Assembly: GCF_964199755.1 (NCBI RefSeq)
Contig: NC_133897.1
Coordinates: 169,622,511-169,686,510 of the forward strand
Length of the DNA: 64,000 bases
Origin: Larus michahellis
Lineage: Eukaryota > Chordata > Aves > Charadriiformes > Laridae
Direction of reading: 5' to 3'
The notes under the pieces: model-generated
Database searches by the model: none
What the model was told of the DNA's origin: nothing
Seen by the model: only the letters and a program-made list of their open reading frames with translations
Program-made: the position numbers and the translations under genes
In this document: positions 32,690 to 44,695 of the stretch, piece after piece
Layout: each line of letters opens with the position of its first letter
How positions within the stretch are numbered: position 1 is the stretch's first letter

Positions 32690-33870
32690 CATCCCGACCC
32701 GGCCAAGCTGCTTCCGAACCCACATCCCAACCAGCCAAATCCCTGCTGGACCCGCATCCCATCCAGCCAAACTGCTGCCGGTGCCGCATCCCCATCCAGC
32801 CAAACTGCTCCCGGAGCTGCATCCCAACCAGCGAGACTGCTGCCGGTGCCGCATCCCGACCCAGCCAAACTGCTCCCGGAGCCGCATCCCAACCAGCCAA
32901 ACTGCTGCCGGTGCCGCATCCCCATCCAGCCAAACTGCTCCCGGAGCTGCATCCCAACCAGCGAGACTGCTCCCGGAGCCGCATCCCAACCAGCCAAACT
33001 TCTGCCGGTGCCACATCCTGATCCAGTCAAACTGCTCCTGGCGCTGCATCCCGACACAGACAAACTGCTGCCGGATCTGCATCCCGACCCAGCCAAACCG
33101 CTCCCGGCACCACATCCCATCCTGGCCAGACCACTGCCGGACCCACATCCCAACCTGGCCGAACCGCTGCCGGACCTGCATCCTGACCCAGCCAAACTGC
33201 TCCCGGAGCCGTATCCCAACCTGGCCGAACCGCTGCCGGACCTGCATCCCGACCCAGCCAAACTGCTCCCGGCGCCGTATCCCGATCCGCCCAAAGCGCT
33301 GCTGGACCTACATCCCAATCCGGCCAAACCGCTGCTGGACCCGCATCCTGATCCGGCCAAACTGCTCCCGGCGCTGCATCCCGACACAGACAAACTGCTG
33401 CCGGATCTGCATCCCGACCCAGCCAAACCGCTCCCGGCACCACATCCCATCTGGCCAGACCACTGCCGGACCCACATCCCAACCTGGCCGAACCGCTGCC
33501 GGACCTGCATCCCGACCCAGCCAAACTGCTCCCGGAGCCGTATCCCAACCTGGCCGAACCGCTGCCGGACCTGCATCCCGACCCAGCCAAACTGCTCCCG
33601 GAGCTGTATCCCAACCTGGCCGAACCGCTGCCGGACCTGCATCCCGACCCAGCCAAACTGCTCCCGGCGCCGTATCCCGATCCGCCCAAAGCGCTGCTGG
33701 ACCTACATCCCAATCCGGCCAAACCGCTGCTGGACCCGCATCCTGATCCGGCCAAACTGCTGCCGGCCCCGCATCCCGATCCGGCCGAACCGCTGACGGA
33801 CCTGCATCCCGACTGGCCAAACCACCGCTGGCCCTGCATCCCGATCCGGCCAAACCGCTCCCTTCCTCGT
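32690..33870. repeat. 33-bp minisatellite (catcccgacccagccaaact...)
   Basis: About 36 units containing 'catcccgacccagccaaact' and 'gctcccggagccg'. It is open in several frames because the unit is a multiple of three. Confidence 0.95.
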
Positions 33871-34300
33871 AGCGATGGGGCTGGGAAGGACGGGGACTCC
33901 GAGGGGATTAAGCTTAAATCCGCGTGCTCTGCCCGTGGCCCGCAGCGTTGTCCCCCAGGGGCTGGAAGCCTGGCAAACCCTTGGCTGGGTGCGGGGGAAA
34001 ACGGGGAATGTAACGGCCTGGGAATGAGGAGGGGACAGCCCCGGAGCCGGGCGGTCCCTTTTGGAGCTGAACACTCCTGAATTGCGGAATCGTTGGGGCT
34101 GAAACAGGGGCTCTGAAGCCCCGGTCCCTGCTCAGGGCACACGAGGCGGGAGCAGGAGGGTGGGAACTGAACAAGACGCTGCCGTTTGTTCTCTTTTTGG
34201 GATGGGACCCGCTCGTCTTCCCGTTTCTTTTCCCCTAAGAACACGGTCACCCCGGCGCAGCTTTCAGCTTCGATCCCGGACGGATTCATTTTTTTCTTGG

Positions 34301-34690
34301 GGTTGCTCAGCCTGGAGAAGAGAAGGCTCCGTGGAGACCTTCCAGCCCCTTCCAGGCCCTTAAAGGGGCTCCGGGAAAGCTGGGGAGGGACTCTGGAGCA
34401 GGGAGGGGAGCCACGGGACGAGGGGGAAGGGTTTTAAACCAAAAGAGGGGAGATTGAGATTAAAAATAAGGCAGAAATTCTCCATGACGAAGCTGGTGAG
34501 CCCCTGGCCCAGGTTGCCCGGAGAAGCTGTGGCTGCCCCATCCCTGGAGGGGTTCAAGGCCAGGTTGGCCGGGGCTTTGGGCAACCTGGGCTAGTTGAAG
34601 ATGTCCCTGCCCAGGGCAGGGGGTGGCACTGGGTGGCCTTTAAAAGTCCCTTCCCACCCAAACCGTTCCCTGATTCCACGATTCCTTTTC
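34301..34690 (+). mobile_element. CR1 LINE 3' part, sense
   Basis: It begins 'ctcagcctggagaagagaag' and ends with the CR1 3' terminus 'cccacccaaaccgttcc', then a 'tgattccacgattcc' tail. Confidence 0.92.
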
Positions 34691-35930
34691 TCCAGCCGCT
34701 GTTTCGCGTGATGCTTCCCTCCAGCTCCAGCCCGTCCCCGTCCCCCTGCCCGCCCTGCCGCCCGGCGGGACGTCCCCGTCTCGCCCTCTGCGCCTCGGGT
34801 GCCCGTCACGGGAGGGTTGGCCGGCGCGGGTGACGTTCCCCTTCCCCTCCGCTGTGGATGACGCCGGGGAGCGTGTCACCGGCTCTGCCGTGGGGACTGG
34901 GGGCTGCGCCCTCGGCCCGTGCACCTCGGCCCGCCTCCCTCTTTCACACCCGCAGAACGTCTGCGTCCTTCCCGCTAAATACCGGGAGAAGTTGCGTGGT
35001 TTGATCCTACGGGCTGGCGGCAGCCGTGATGACGGGCTGCGGATTGCCCTTATTCCCATCTCCTGGGGAAATCCCGTTTCCGATAAGGAAGCCTCGTCGA
35101 TCCGCGCTCCGCCGCCGCGCGGTCGGCTGGGTCCTACCTTTGCCCCGCCGGCTCTTTCCGGCCCCGCTGCCCGAGCGCGGGAGAACGTCTCGGGGAGTTG
35201 CGCTGCGTTGTTTTCCCCCGGCTTTTCTGCGGGTCCCACCCAACCCAAAATGTCACCTCGATTTATTTTTCCGTCACCCAGCGGCGACGCTTGTCCCCCT
35301 GGGCCTGCCGATGGCGTCGGATGGGGGATCCCACGTTGAGCCCAGAGCGTTCCAGCCCCCTTTACCCGTCACGGCCCCGGCGCCGGGGGCTTCTCTCCGG
35401 ACCCCCGCCAGGACCGTGAGGGCCGCGGCGTTCAAGACGGGGAGGTCGGGCGAGCCCTTCGCGGAGGCGGCTGGAGGCGGGGAGCTGCCCAGCCTCAGGA
35501 AACGGAGGGGGTTCGGTCTTCTCCCACCTCGGCGTTGGAAATTGGGGTTGGAAGCTCGCCCGTATCCCGTATCCCGTATCCCGTACCCGCCGTTCCCGAG
35601 TAGCTGGTGCTGAGGAGAGGTTCCGGCAGCTTTTTAAAAAGCCGCGGCCGTTTTAAACGTGTTTGAATTGCTTAAAAATTGGGGCGCAATCCCTTTGCCT
35701 GGGAGGAGCGGGACGCTTGCCGTGCCTTCACCGCAGCGGCTGGGAACAGCGGGAGAATGGTTTTCACTCTGGCAGGCGGGATCTGACCCGGCTCCTGAAC
35801 TCCGGAGCGGAGAATCGGCCCCGTCTCCCTCTGAAGAACAATCGCACTCCCCTGTTTGCAGCTCACTCCCGGCTTCCCGACCCGCGGGGCTGGGACTTCC
35901 CTGCTCTTCCCCGCTCCTTACCCCGCCAGG
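34691..35930. other. Intron, no feature recognised
   Basis: Unique GC-rich sequence between a CR1 copy and a minisatellite. No exon, RNA or repeat is supported. Confidence 0.5.
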
Positions 35931-37010
35931 GAGGTGGAAAGTCGGGAACAGGGGAGTCGGGAGCTGGAGAATTGGGAGCAGGAGATTCAGGAGCAGGGGA
36001 ATTGGGAGCAGGAGAGTCGGGAGTTGGAGGTTCAGGAGCAAGAGAGGCGGGAGCTGGGGAATTGGGATCAGCAGGGTCGGGAGTTGGATATTCAGGAGCA
36101 GGAGAGTCGGGAGCTGGGGAGCCTGGAGCTGGGGAGTCGGGAGCTGGAGATTCAGGAGCAGGAGATTCAGGAGCAGGAGAGCTGGGAGTTGGGGAGTCGG
36201 GAGCTGGGGATTCAGGATCAGGGGAGTCGGGATCAGGGGAAATGGGAGCAGGAGAGTTGGGAGGTGGAGATTCAGGAGCAGGGGAGTCGGGAGCTGGAGA
36301 ATTGGGAGCAGGAGATTCAGGAACAGGAGAGTTGGAAGCTGGGGAGCCAGGAACTGGAGATTCAGGAGCAGGGGAGTTGGGATCATGAGAGTCGGGAGCC
36401 GGAAATTCAGGAACAGGGGAGTCGGGAACTGGAGAGTTGGGAGCTGGGGAGTCGGGAGGTGGAGATTCAGGATCAGGAGAGTTGGAATCAGGAGAACTGG
36501 GAGCTGGAGATTCAGGAGCAGGAGAGTTGGGAGTTGGGGAGTCGGGAGCTGGGGATTCAGGATCAGGGGAGTCGGGATCAGGGGAAATGGGATCAGGAGA
36601 GTCAGGAGCTGGAGATTCAGGAACAGGGGAGCGGGGAGCTGGAGAACTGGGAGCAGGAGATTCAGGAACAGGAGAGTCAGGAGCTGGGGAGCCCGGAGCT
36701 GGAGATTCAGGAGCAGGAGAGTCAGGAGAGCTGGGATCACAAGAGTTGGGAGCTGGAGATTCAGGAACAGGGGAGTCAGGAGCAGGGGAATTGGGATCAG
36801 GAGATTCAGGAGCAGGGGAGTCGGGATGAGGAGAGTCGGGAGGTGGAGATTCAGGAGCAGGAGAGTTGGGATCAGGAGAGTTGGGAGCTGGAGATTCAGG
36901 ATCAGGGGAGTTGGGAGCAGGAGAGTTGGGAGCTGGAGATTCAGGAGCAGGGGAATCGGGAGCCGGAGATTCAGGATCAGGAGGGTCGGGATCGGGGGAG
37001 CTGGGAGCCG
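35931..37010. repeat. 30-bp (2 x 15) minisatellite (gagtcgggagctggagattc...)
   Basis: About 36 units made of 'gagtcgggagctgga' and 'gattcaggagcagga'. It has no stops in many frames on both strands, so it gives several long spurious open frames. Confidence 0.95.
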
Positions 37011-38044
37011 GAGCGCTCGGCCCCATCAGAGGCAGCATCTCTCCTGGAAACATCTATCCTTGCTTTCCCGGCTGCCTTTTGCCTCCGTGGGTTTGTCAGC
37101 TCGGATAGAAACCGGTGAGGCTCCTGCTCCGCACCGCGGCTGCCGGGGCCAGCGGCTGGGCTCTGGGCGGTGGCCGTATCGCTGCCTGAGGCAGGTTGTC
37201 CACGGGGCTGTCGGCGTCTGAAATCAGCCGCAGGGATCTGCTTCGGGATTCTCCCGAGTATCCCGGGCTCTCCGTGAGGCTCCCCGGGCTGTCCGGACCT
37301 CAGGAGAGGGGACGGTGGCCTTCATCTTCCTTCCTCTTCCCGCTGCGGCCTCTGCCCTTTGGCGTTTCGCCCCACGGTCGGCTATTCGAGGAGCTGCGGC
37401 CAAGCTGACTTCGCCTGCCGGCGCCCTCCGCTCTCTCCGCATCCTCCCTGGCTCATCCTGTTCCCAAATCGGCATTTTCGTGGGTTTCTCCTTGGGTTTT
37501 TTTCGTGGTAGACGCTCCTGAGAACATTTCTTCACTCGTCGATGAGTTTAAGGGAGGACGTGAAGTTGGTCCCTTCGCCTCTGAGCTCCTTAAAACCTCC
37601 CGGGAGAGTCGCGGCGTGCGGGGCAGTGCATCGGCTTCGTGTGCTCCCGCCGGGGTGGGAGCCTTGGCCGGTGGCACTCGCCGGACTCCTCCTCTCCCTT
37701 CTTAATTCGCATAAACCCATCTCGAAAGACGCTTTTTTTTCATCTGCAGCTCCTCCGGGTGTTTTCCAGCCTTCTGCCCGCGGTGGGTTTACACCGTGTC
37801 GCCGTCACTCCGTGAGGGCGAAGGTGGTGCCGAGCTCCGGCTGGAGCCCTGCGTGGATTCCTTCGTTTTGGCTGCCAAAATTCCACTCGATCCAGGGGGA
37901 TGCGTTGAGGCAGCCACCCGGACGACCGCAGAGTGCCCTTGAGTGGGGGCTCCTGTTGGCGCAGCGGCCGCGCTGAGGGACGCGGGGGTCATGAAGAACC
38001 TTGGGCGCTGTCTGCAAGGGCTGGGCCCCACCATTGAGCTGTAG
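37011..38044. other. Intron, no feature recognised
   Basis: Unique sequence. I see no coding or RNA signal. Confidence 0.45.
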
Positions 38045-38180
38045 AATCGTAGAGTCACAGAATGGTTCGGGTGGGAGAGGGACCTTAAAGATCATCTTGT
38101 TCCAACCCCCCTGCCCTGGGCAGGGACGTCTTCAACTCGACCGGGTTGCTCAAAACCCCCATCCAGCCTGGCCTTGAACA
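38045..38180 (-). mobile_element. CR1 LINE 3' end, antisense
   Basis: It starts with AGTCACAGAATGGTTCGGG and 'ccttaaagatcatcttgttc' and runs to 'ccagcctggccttgaacacc'. There it merges into the 47-bp tandem array. Confidence 0.88.
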
Positions 38181-38890
38181 CCTCCAGGGACGGGTTCCTT
38201 GAAGGAGGATGTGAAGGTCCTTGAACGCCTCCAGGGACGGGTTCCTTGAAGAAGGATGTCGAGGTCCTTGAAAGCCTCCAGGGACGGGTTCCTTGAAGAA
38301 GGATGTCGAGGTCCTTGAATGCCTCCAGGGACGGGTTCCTTGAAGGAGGATGTGAAGGTCCTTGAAAGCCTCCAGGGACGGGTTCCTTGAAGAAGGATGT
38401 GAAGGTCCTTGAATGCCTCCAGGGACGGGTTCCTTGAAGGAGGATGTGAAGGTCCGTGAACGCCTCCAGGGACGGGTTCCTTGAAGAAGGATGTCGAGGT
38501 CCTTGAAAGCCTCCAGGGACGGGTTCCTTGAAGAAGGATGTGAAGGTCCTTGAACGCCTCCAGGGACGGGTTCCTTGAAGGAGGATGTGAAGGTCCTTGA
38601 ACGCCTCCAGGGACGGGTTCCTTGAGGAAGGACGTGAAGGTCCTTGAAAGCCTCCAGGGACGGGTTCCTTGAAGAAGGATGTGAAGGTCCTTGAACGCCT
38701 CCAGGGACGGGTTCCTTGAGGAAGGATGTGAGGGTCCTTGAACGCCTCCAGGGATGGGTTCCTTGAGGAAGGACGTAAAGGTCCTTGAACGCCTCCAGGG
38801 ATGGGTTCCTTGAGGAAGGATGTGAAGGTCCTTGAACGCCTCCAGGGATGGGTTCCTTGAGGAAGGATGTCAAGGTCCTTGAACGCCTCC
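38181..38890. repeat. 47-bp tandem array seeded by a CR1 segment
   Basis: About 15 copies of a unit with 'cctccagggacgggttcctt' and 'gaagaaggatgtgaaggtcc'. The 'ccttgaacacctccaggga' of the adjoining CR1 is the first half of the unit, so the array grew out of the transposon. Confidence 0.93.
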
Positions 38891-39115
38891 AGAGGAGGGC
38901 ATCAAAGCAGGTGACAGGGCTGGAAGGAATGTCCTCGGGGACTTTGGGCTTGTCTCGTTTGGAGAGGGGGAGGCTGAGGGGCGACCTCATGGTGCTCTGC
39001 AGCTTCCCGAGGAGGGGACGTGGAGAGGGGAGGTGCTGAGCTCTGGGATCCAGGGCCAGGACACGTGGGGATGGGTCAAAGCTGCACCAGGGGAGGTTTA
39101 GGCTGAACATCAGGA
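38891..39115 (+). mobile_element. CR1 LINE fragment, sense (other subfamily)
   Basis: It carries 'gaggctgaggggcgacctca', 'agcttcccgaggaggggacg' and 'aggtttaggctgaacatcag', typical of a less GC-rich CR1 subfamily. Confidence 0.75.
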
Positions 39116-39215
39116 TCACAGAATGGTTCGAGTCGGAAGGGACCTTAAAGATCGTCTAGTCCAACCCTCTGCCGTGGGCAGGGACACCTCCCGCCACACC
39201 AGGCTGCTCAAGGAA
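39116..39215 (-). mobile_element. CR1 LINE 3' end, antisense
   Basis: A short CR1 terminus: ATCACAGAATGGTTCGAGTC, then 'ccttaaagatcgtctagtcc' and the 'gggcagggacacctcccgcc' block. Confidence 0.85.
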
Positions 39216-39420
39216 GCATTTCTTTACCGGGAGGGTGGTTGTCCTGCTTTGAGAACAAACCCTGGAACAGGCTTCTTGGAGCGGCGGTCGTCGGTGTTTA
39301 AGAGGACATTTGGACAATGCCCTGGAGAACCTGCTTTAGCTTTTGGTCGGCCCGGAGTCGGTCGGGCAGTTGGACTGGATGGTCGTTGTAGGTCCCTTCC
39401 CACCGTCAATCGTTCTGGTC
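39216..39420 (+). mobile_element. CR1 LINE 3' end, sense (other subfamily)
   Basis: It has 'tttctttaccgggagggtgg', 'tttggacaatgccctggaga', 'ttttggtcggcccggagtcg' and 'gatggtcgttgtaggtccct', the terminus of a distinct CR1 subfamily. Confidence 0.85.
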
Positions 39421-39429
39421 TGTTGAGAG

Positions 39430-39725
39430 GGGGCTTGTGAGAAAGACGGGGAGGGGCTTTTCAGCAGGGCCTGTTGCCATCGGAGAAGGGGGGAAGGGTT
39501 TTGCCCCGAAAGAAGGGAGATCGGGATGAGATCTAAGGAGGAAATCCTTCGCTGTGAGGGTGGCGAGGGACTGGAACAGGTCGCCCGGAGAAGCTGTGGC
39601 TGCCCCATCCCTGGTGGAGTTCAAGGCCAGGTTGGACGGGGGCTCGGAGCCACCTGGGCTGGTGGGAGGTGTCCCTCGTGGCCTTCAAAGGTCCCTTCCC
39701 ACCCCAACCATTCCGTGATTGGACT
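39430..39725 (+). mobile_element. CR1 LINE 3' part, sense
   Basis: It runs from a 'ggaggggcttttcagcaggg' region to the CR1 terminus 'cccaccccaaccattccgtg'. Confidence 0.85.
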
Positions 39726-42046
39726 CCGTTCCTCCTCCTCTACTCCGTTCCGTGATTCTGCTCCAGGTGGATGTTTCCCGCAGGCGGCCGTGGTGGCTTC
39801 AGCCGGGAGAGCGGGAGCGTTTGCAGCCGCCGTGTCCCTCTTCTCCCCAGAGCAGCCCCGCGACTGGAAAAGTTCCCGGCACGGGAGTATTTGGGTGGCG
39901 CAGCCGTCCTTCTGCGTGTGCTTTCCAGGCTGCTTCTGTCCTTTCGGCCGCTTCCCCGTCGCTTCAGTCCACCGTGTTCCTCCGGTTTGTTATCCGGAGC
40001 TGGAACGGACGGATATTAAGCTCTTGCTCTCCGCCTCCGCCCGCTCCGTTGGCCTTTCTCTGCCGCCTTCTCCCAAGTCCTGTTGGCAGCGAGTTTGTTT
40101 AGTGCCGTGAAGGTTCGATGCTTTTCCCGGAGCCTCAAAGGTCCTGGCCGAGGAGAGTCGGCGATCCGACCAGCGGGAAAAGCCCAGCAATAGGGATTTG
40201 GAGATTGGGGATTTGTCTCGCGGGGGAGACGAGCTCAGGGAGGGTTTCAGGCTCTCGGCGAGGGCTGTGCCGGTTCCCCCGGCCAACGATGGTCAACCAG
40301 GGCCAGCTGGAGGGCAGCGGTGCGCCGTCGGACGGGATGGGTGGTGTTTCCCAACCGGGAGAGGTGCGTGGAAGGGCTTTGGGGGGGAGACCGGGCGGCG
40401 TCTCACCGCGGGGAGCGGGGAGCGGGCAGAGGGGACGGTGCCGTCCTGGTGGAGAGCAACCGGCGGCCGCACGACTCCAGCCAGCGCGTCCCGGGGACGC
40501 TTTTTTTGGGCTTCCTGGGGAGGATGATGGTGGCCTTTGAGCTTGCCTGGGGATACGGGATGCTTCCAAGGTGGGGCTCCCCTTGGAAGCGAGCATCACG
40601 GGCGGGATGCTGGTGGCCCGTGGGGTTTCCTCCGCCCGGGTCCGTTCCTGAGCCGTGTCACTCGATGGGGTGCTGTAGCGGCCGCGGCGGGGGGACGTGG
40701 TGACCCGCAGCCCCCTTTTCCTACGGGATTCAGAGGGATGACTGGGGGGATCCGTGTCTGCGCTGAGGGGAAGGGCCTGTCCCGCCCGCGCTTCGTCAGA
40801 GGGGGCTGAACCGTGGCGGGGGGGGGCTGCGCGGGGCTCCTTCCACCTCAGCACCTCTCCCGTAACGCGGCTTGCCTTTCGGTGGTGCCGCCGGGGAGGA
40901 GGAGGGATGGCGCCGAGCCCTACCGAAAAGCGACGGAGGCCGTCGCCCTTTTAGAGAGAGAGACCAAACGCCGCGGCCCGCGTCTCTTTGGCGTCTGCGT
41001 TTAAAAACCCTCAGCGGATCTCGCCTCTCGCGGAGGGGAGCCGGGAGCGACCGTCGCGCTGGGGAAGCGCAGGGAGCCGGCGAGCTGCCGCCGGCGGTTT
41101 TGAGCTAAAAGTGGTAAACGTGAGAAAACCGGAGAAGCCCCCGACCGTGGTCGACGTCTCCGAGGCCGGGGCGGCACGGGTCTGAAAGCTGCCGGCGAGC
41201 GCCCCGCTTCCGTTAAAAGCCTTTAGAGGCAAAATCCCCCTCTGGAAATGAGCACGCGACAGAGAGGTTGGCTTTTTTTTCCCCCCTCCCGAGCTCTTCA
41301 GGATAAAAAAAAAAATATTTGAAAAGTGGGGCGGGATGACGGGGATCCCCGGCTCGTTTCGCCGGCCTCGCGTTGCGAAAGCCTCGGGCGCCAGGGGAAC
41401 GCGGCGCGGGGAACGGAGGGGCCGGAGGGGAGAACGCCCGGGCGCCGTCGCGTTGAGCCGTGTTGGATGGGAGCGGGGAATTGCTCCCCGCGGAGTCGCC
41501 CCCGGCCCCGGGAAGGTGGGATGGCCACAGCCCCGAGCCGCGGCTCGTTCGCCGCCCCTGCCCTTGCTCTCCGTGTCACCGGCGTGGAGCCGGGGGGTCG
41601 TGCTGTGCCCGTGTCCTTGGCCGCTCCCTCGTGCCCCGAGCGACGTTCCGGCTATTTTTTTCTCCCTCTCTAATAACTCTGCGGTCGCTCTCTTCTCCCC
41701 GTCAGCGCTTTTCACCCCCATCTGCAAATGCCAGCAATGCCGCAGCACAAATGTCACCTCTCCGACGGAGCTGGCCTTCTCGGTGCTGGCTCGTCTCCCT
41801 CGCCGCGCTGCCGGAGGATAATCGGGAACGCCGCGTCCGCCTGTGCCCCGGCACAGTCTCTTTGAAGCCGTCGGCCTTGGCTCTTCCTTCTCCGCGGCCC
41901 TGCGCTATCCCGGTTTGTTCCGAGCGTGTGCTGACCCTGCCGTGCCTTCCCTGGGATCTTTGCTGGGTGCGGGCAGCACCCCGCGGCGCGCAGAGCGGCA
42001 GGAGAGGCTTCCTGCCTCCGGACAACTTTCTTTTTCGTAGAACCAG
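39726..42046. other. Intron, no feature recognised
   Basis: About 2.3 kb of unique GC-rich sequence. It holds one A-run near 41305 but no supported exon, RNA gene or repeat. Confidence 0.45.
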
Positions 42047-43010
42047 GAATCACGGAATGGTTTGGGTGGGAAGGGACCCTCAAAGGCCACCCAATGCCAC
42101 CCCCTGCCCTGGGCAGGGACATCTTCAACTAGCCCAGGTTGCCCAAAGCCCCGTCCAACCTGGCCTTGAACCCCCCCAGGGATGGGGCAGCCACAGCTTC
42201 TCGGGGCAACCTGGGCCAGGGGCTCACCAGCTTCATCGTGGAGAATTTCTGCCTTATTTTTAATCTCAATCTCCCCTCTTTTGGTTTAAAACCCTTCCCC
42301 CTCGTCCCGTGGCTCCCCTCCCTGCTCCAGAGTCCCTCCCCAGCTTTCCCGGAGCCCCTTGAGGGCCTGGAAGGGGCTGGAAGGTCTCCGCGGAGCCTTC
42401 TCTTCTCCAGGCTGAACCCCCCCAGCTCTCTCAGCCTGTCCTCCCAGCAGAGGGGCTCCAGCCCTCCCGGCATCTCCGGGGCCTCCTCCGGCCCTGCTCC
42501 GACACCTCCGTGTCCTCCCGATGTCCCCGGGGCTGGAGGCAGCACTGCAGGGGGGTCTCCCCCGAGCGGAGCAGAGGGGCAGAATCCCCCCCTCGCCCCC
42601 CTGCCCACGCTGCTGGGGATGCAGCCCAGGCTGCGGGGGGGTTTCTGTGCTGCCAGCGCACGGTGCCGGCTCATGGGCAGCGTTTCCCCCCTCCCCAGCC
42701 CCCCCAAGCCCTTCTCTCAGGGCTGCTCTCCATCCCCCCACCCCCAGCCTGGGCTGGCACCGGGGGCTGCCCCCACCCCGGGGCAGGACCCTGCCCTTGG
42801 CCCGGTTGGAGCCCAGGAGGTTCACAGGGGGCCACCTCTCCAGCCTGTGCCGGGTCCCTCTGGGTGACATCCTCTGGATGACACAGCTTGGTGTCGTTGT
42901 CCAACTGGTTGCGGGTGCCCTCGGTCCCACCGTCCGTGTCGTTGCTGGAGATACTGAGCGGTGCTGGTCCCAGTACGGACCCCCGAGGGACACCGCTTGT
43001 CACCCATTTT
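42047..43010 (-). mobile_element. Longest CR1 LINE copy in the window, antisense
   Basis: It starts at the CR1 terminus AATCACGGAATGGTTTGGGT. It extends about 960 bp through the end of ORF2, including 'ggatgcagcccaggctgcgg', 'gacacagcttggtgtcgttg' and 'ggacccccgagggacaccgc'. No intact reverse transcriptase frame remains. Confidence 0.9.
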
Positions 43011-43499
43011 CGCTCTCTGCCGAGCGGAACGTCTCTGCTCTGTGGCCGGGATCCGCGCGCACGCATTTCACCGAGTAGCTGCCGATGGGACCCAGGCGGG
43101 ATTTTTCTCCGTTTTTCACTTTCTGAGTGGTTTTTATCCCTCCCCGCCTTCCCCAGACCCCGCTCCGAGCCGCAGGGTGCTGCCTGGGCTGGTGGCGCCC
43201 GTTAACCTGGCAGCCAATTCCTTTATTTTCCTGGATTAATGAGCTCCGCTCGCTCCAGCGAGCGGACGGCAAACCCCTGCGGCGCCCGGGGCGGGAGGCG
43301 GGGGGTGGGGGGGGGGCCCGATCCTGTTGGTCCAAGCTCTGCTGGCAGCTGCCTCCCTCCGGCTCTACCATCTGGGGAGCATCTACCTTCCGAGACGCTT
43401 ATTAACCCTCGCCGAGGCTGGTAAAAAATGCCAAAAAAGGGCTGCGGAAATGGCGGGGGCTCCTGGCCGGCCGGCGCGCCTATCTCTCGATTTACGGAT
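43011..43499. other. Unique intronic stretch
   Basis: Contains an AT-rich patch at about 43205-43245 (CAATTCCTTTATTTTCC, then GGATTAATGAG). No exon is supported. Confidence 0.45.
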
Positions 43500-44695
43500 T
43501 CGCAAGGGGAGAGCGTGCGGTGTCACCGGGCCCGTGGGCTCACAGGTGGTGTCACCGGGCCAGTGGGCTCACACGTGGTCTTACCGGGCTGATGGGCTCA
43601 CATGCAGTGTCACCGGGCCAGTGGGCTCACAAGCTGTATCACTGGGCCAGTGGTCTCATGGGTGGTCTCACTGGACCAGTGGGCTCCCAGGCAGTGTCAC
43701 TGGGGCCGGTGGGCTCACGTGTGGTCTCACTGGACCAGTGGGCTCACGTGTGGTCTCACTGGACCGGTGGGCTCACATGTGGGCTCACTGGGCCAGTGGG
43801 TTCACGTGTGGTCTCACTGGGCCAGTGGGCTCACGTGTGGTCTCACTGGACCAGTGGGCTCCCAGGCAGTGTCACTGGGGCGGGTGGGCTCACATGCAGT
43901 GTCACTGGGCTAGTGGGCTTTCATGTGATTTCACTGGGCCAGTGGGCTCACGTGTGGTCTCACTGGGCCGGTGGGCTCACAAGCTGTATCACTGGGCCAG
44001 TGGTCTCATGGGTGGTCTCACTGGACCAGTGGGCTCCCAGGCAGTGTCACTGGGGCCGGTGGGCTCACGTGTGGTCTCACTGGACCAGTGGGCTCACGTG
44101 TGGTCTCATTGGGCCGGTGGGCTCACGTGTGGTCTCACTGGGGCCGGTGGGCTCACATGTGGTCTCATTGGGCCAGTGGGCTCACATGTGGTCTCACTGG
44201 GCCAGTGGGCTCACGTGTGGTCTCACTGGACCAGTGGGCTCCCAGGCAGTGTCACTGGGGCGGGTGGGCTCACATGCAGTGTCACTGGGCTAGTGGGCTC
44301 TCATGTGATTTCACTGGGCCAGTGGGCTCACGTGTGGTCTCACTGGGCCGGTGGGCTCACAAGCTGTATCACTGGGCCAGTGGTCTCACGTGTGGTCTCA
44401 CTGGACCAGTGGGCTCACGTGTGGTCTCACTGGACCAGTGGGCTCACGTGTGATCTCACTGGACCGGTGGGCTCACATGTGGGCTCACTGGGCCAGTGGG
44501 CTCACGTGTGGTCTCATTGGGCCAGTGGGCTCACGTGTGGTCTCTCATTGGGCCAGTGGGCTCACATGTGGTCTCACTGGGCCAGTGGGCTCCCAGGCAG
44601 TGTCACTGGGGCGGGTGGGCTCACATGCAGTGTCACTGGGCCAGCGGGCTCATGTGTGGTCTCACTGGGCCGGTGGGCTCCTGGAGAGCTGCTGG
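43500..44695. repeat. 29-bp minisatellite (gggctcacgtgtggtctcac...)
   Basis: About 41 units of 'gggctcacgtgtggtctcac' plus 'tgggccagt', with variants in 'aagctgtatc' and 'cccaggcagtg'. A block of about 430 bp is duplicated inside it (compare 43620-43990 with 43975-44350). Confidence 0.95.

Noticed and set aside
35856-37221. Overlapping 400-520-residue open frames on both strands
   Set aside because: The 30-bp unit has no stop codons in several frames, so openness is automatic and not evidence of coding.
42139-42867. Apparent 240-residue genes recurring at several places (frames with SNLALNPSRDGAATAS)
   Set aside because: The recurring sequence is the CR1 LINE 3' region read antisense, and the other copies show the same frame by descent.
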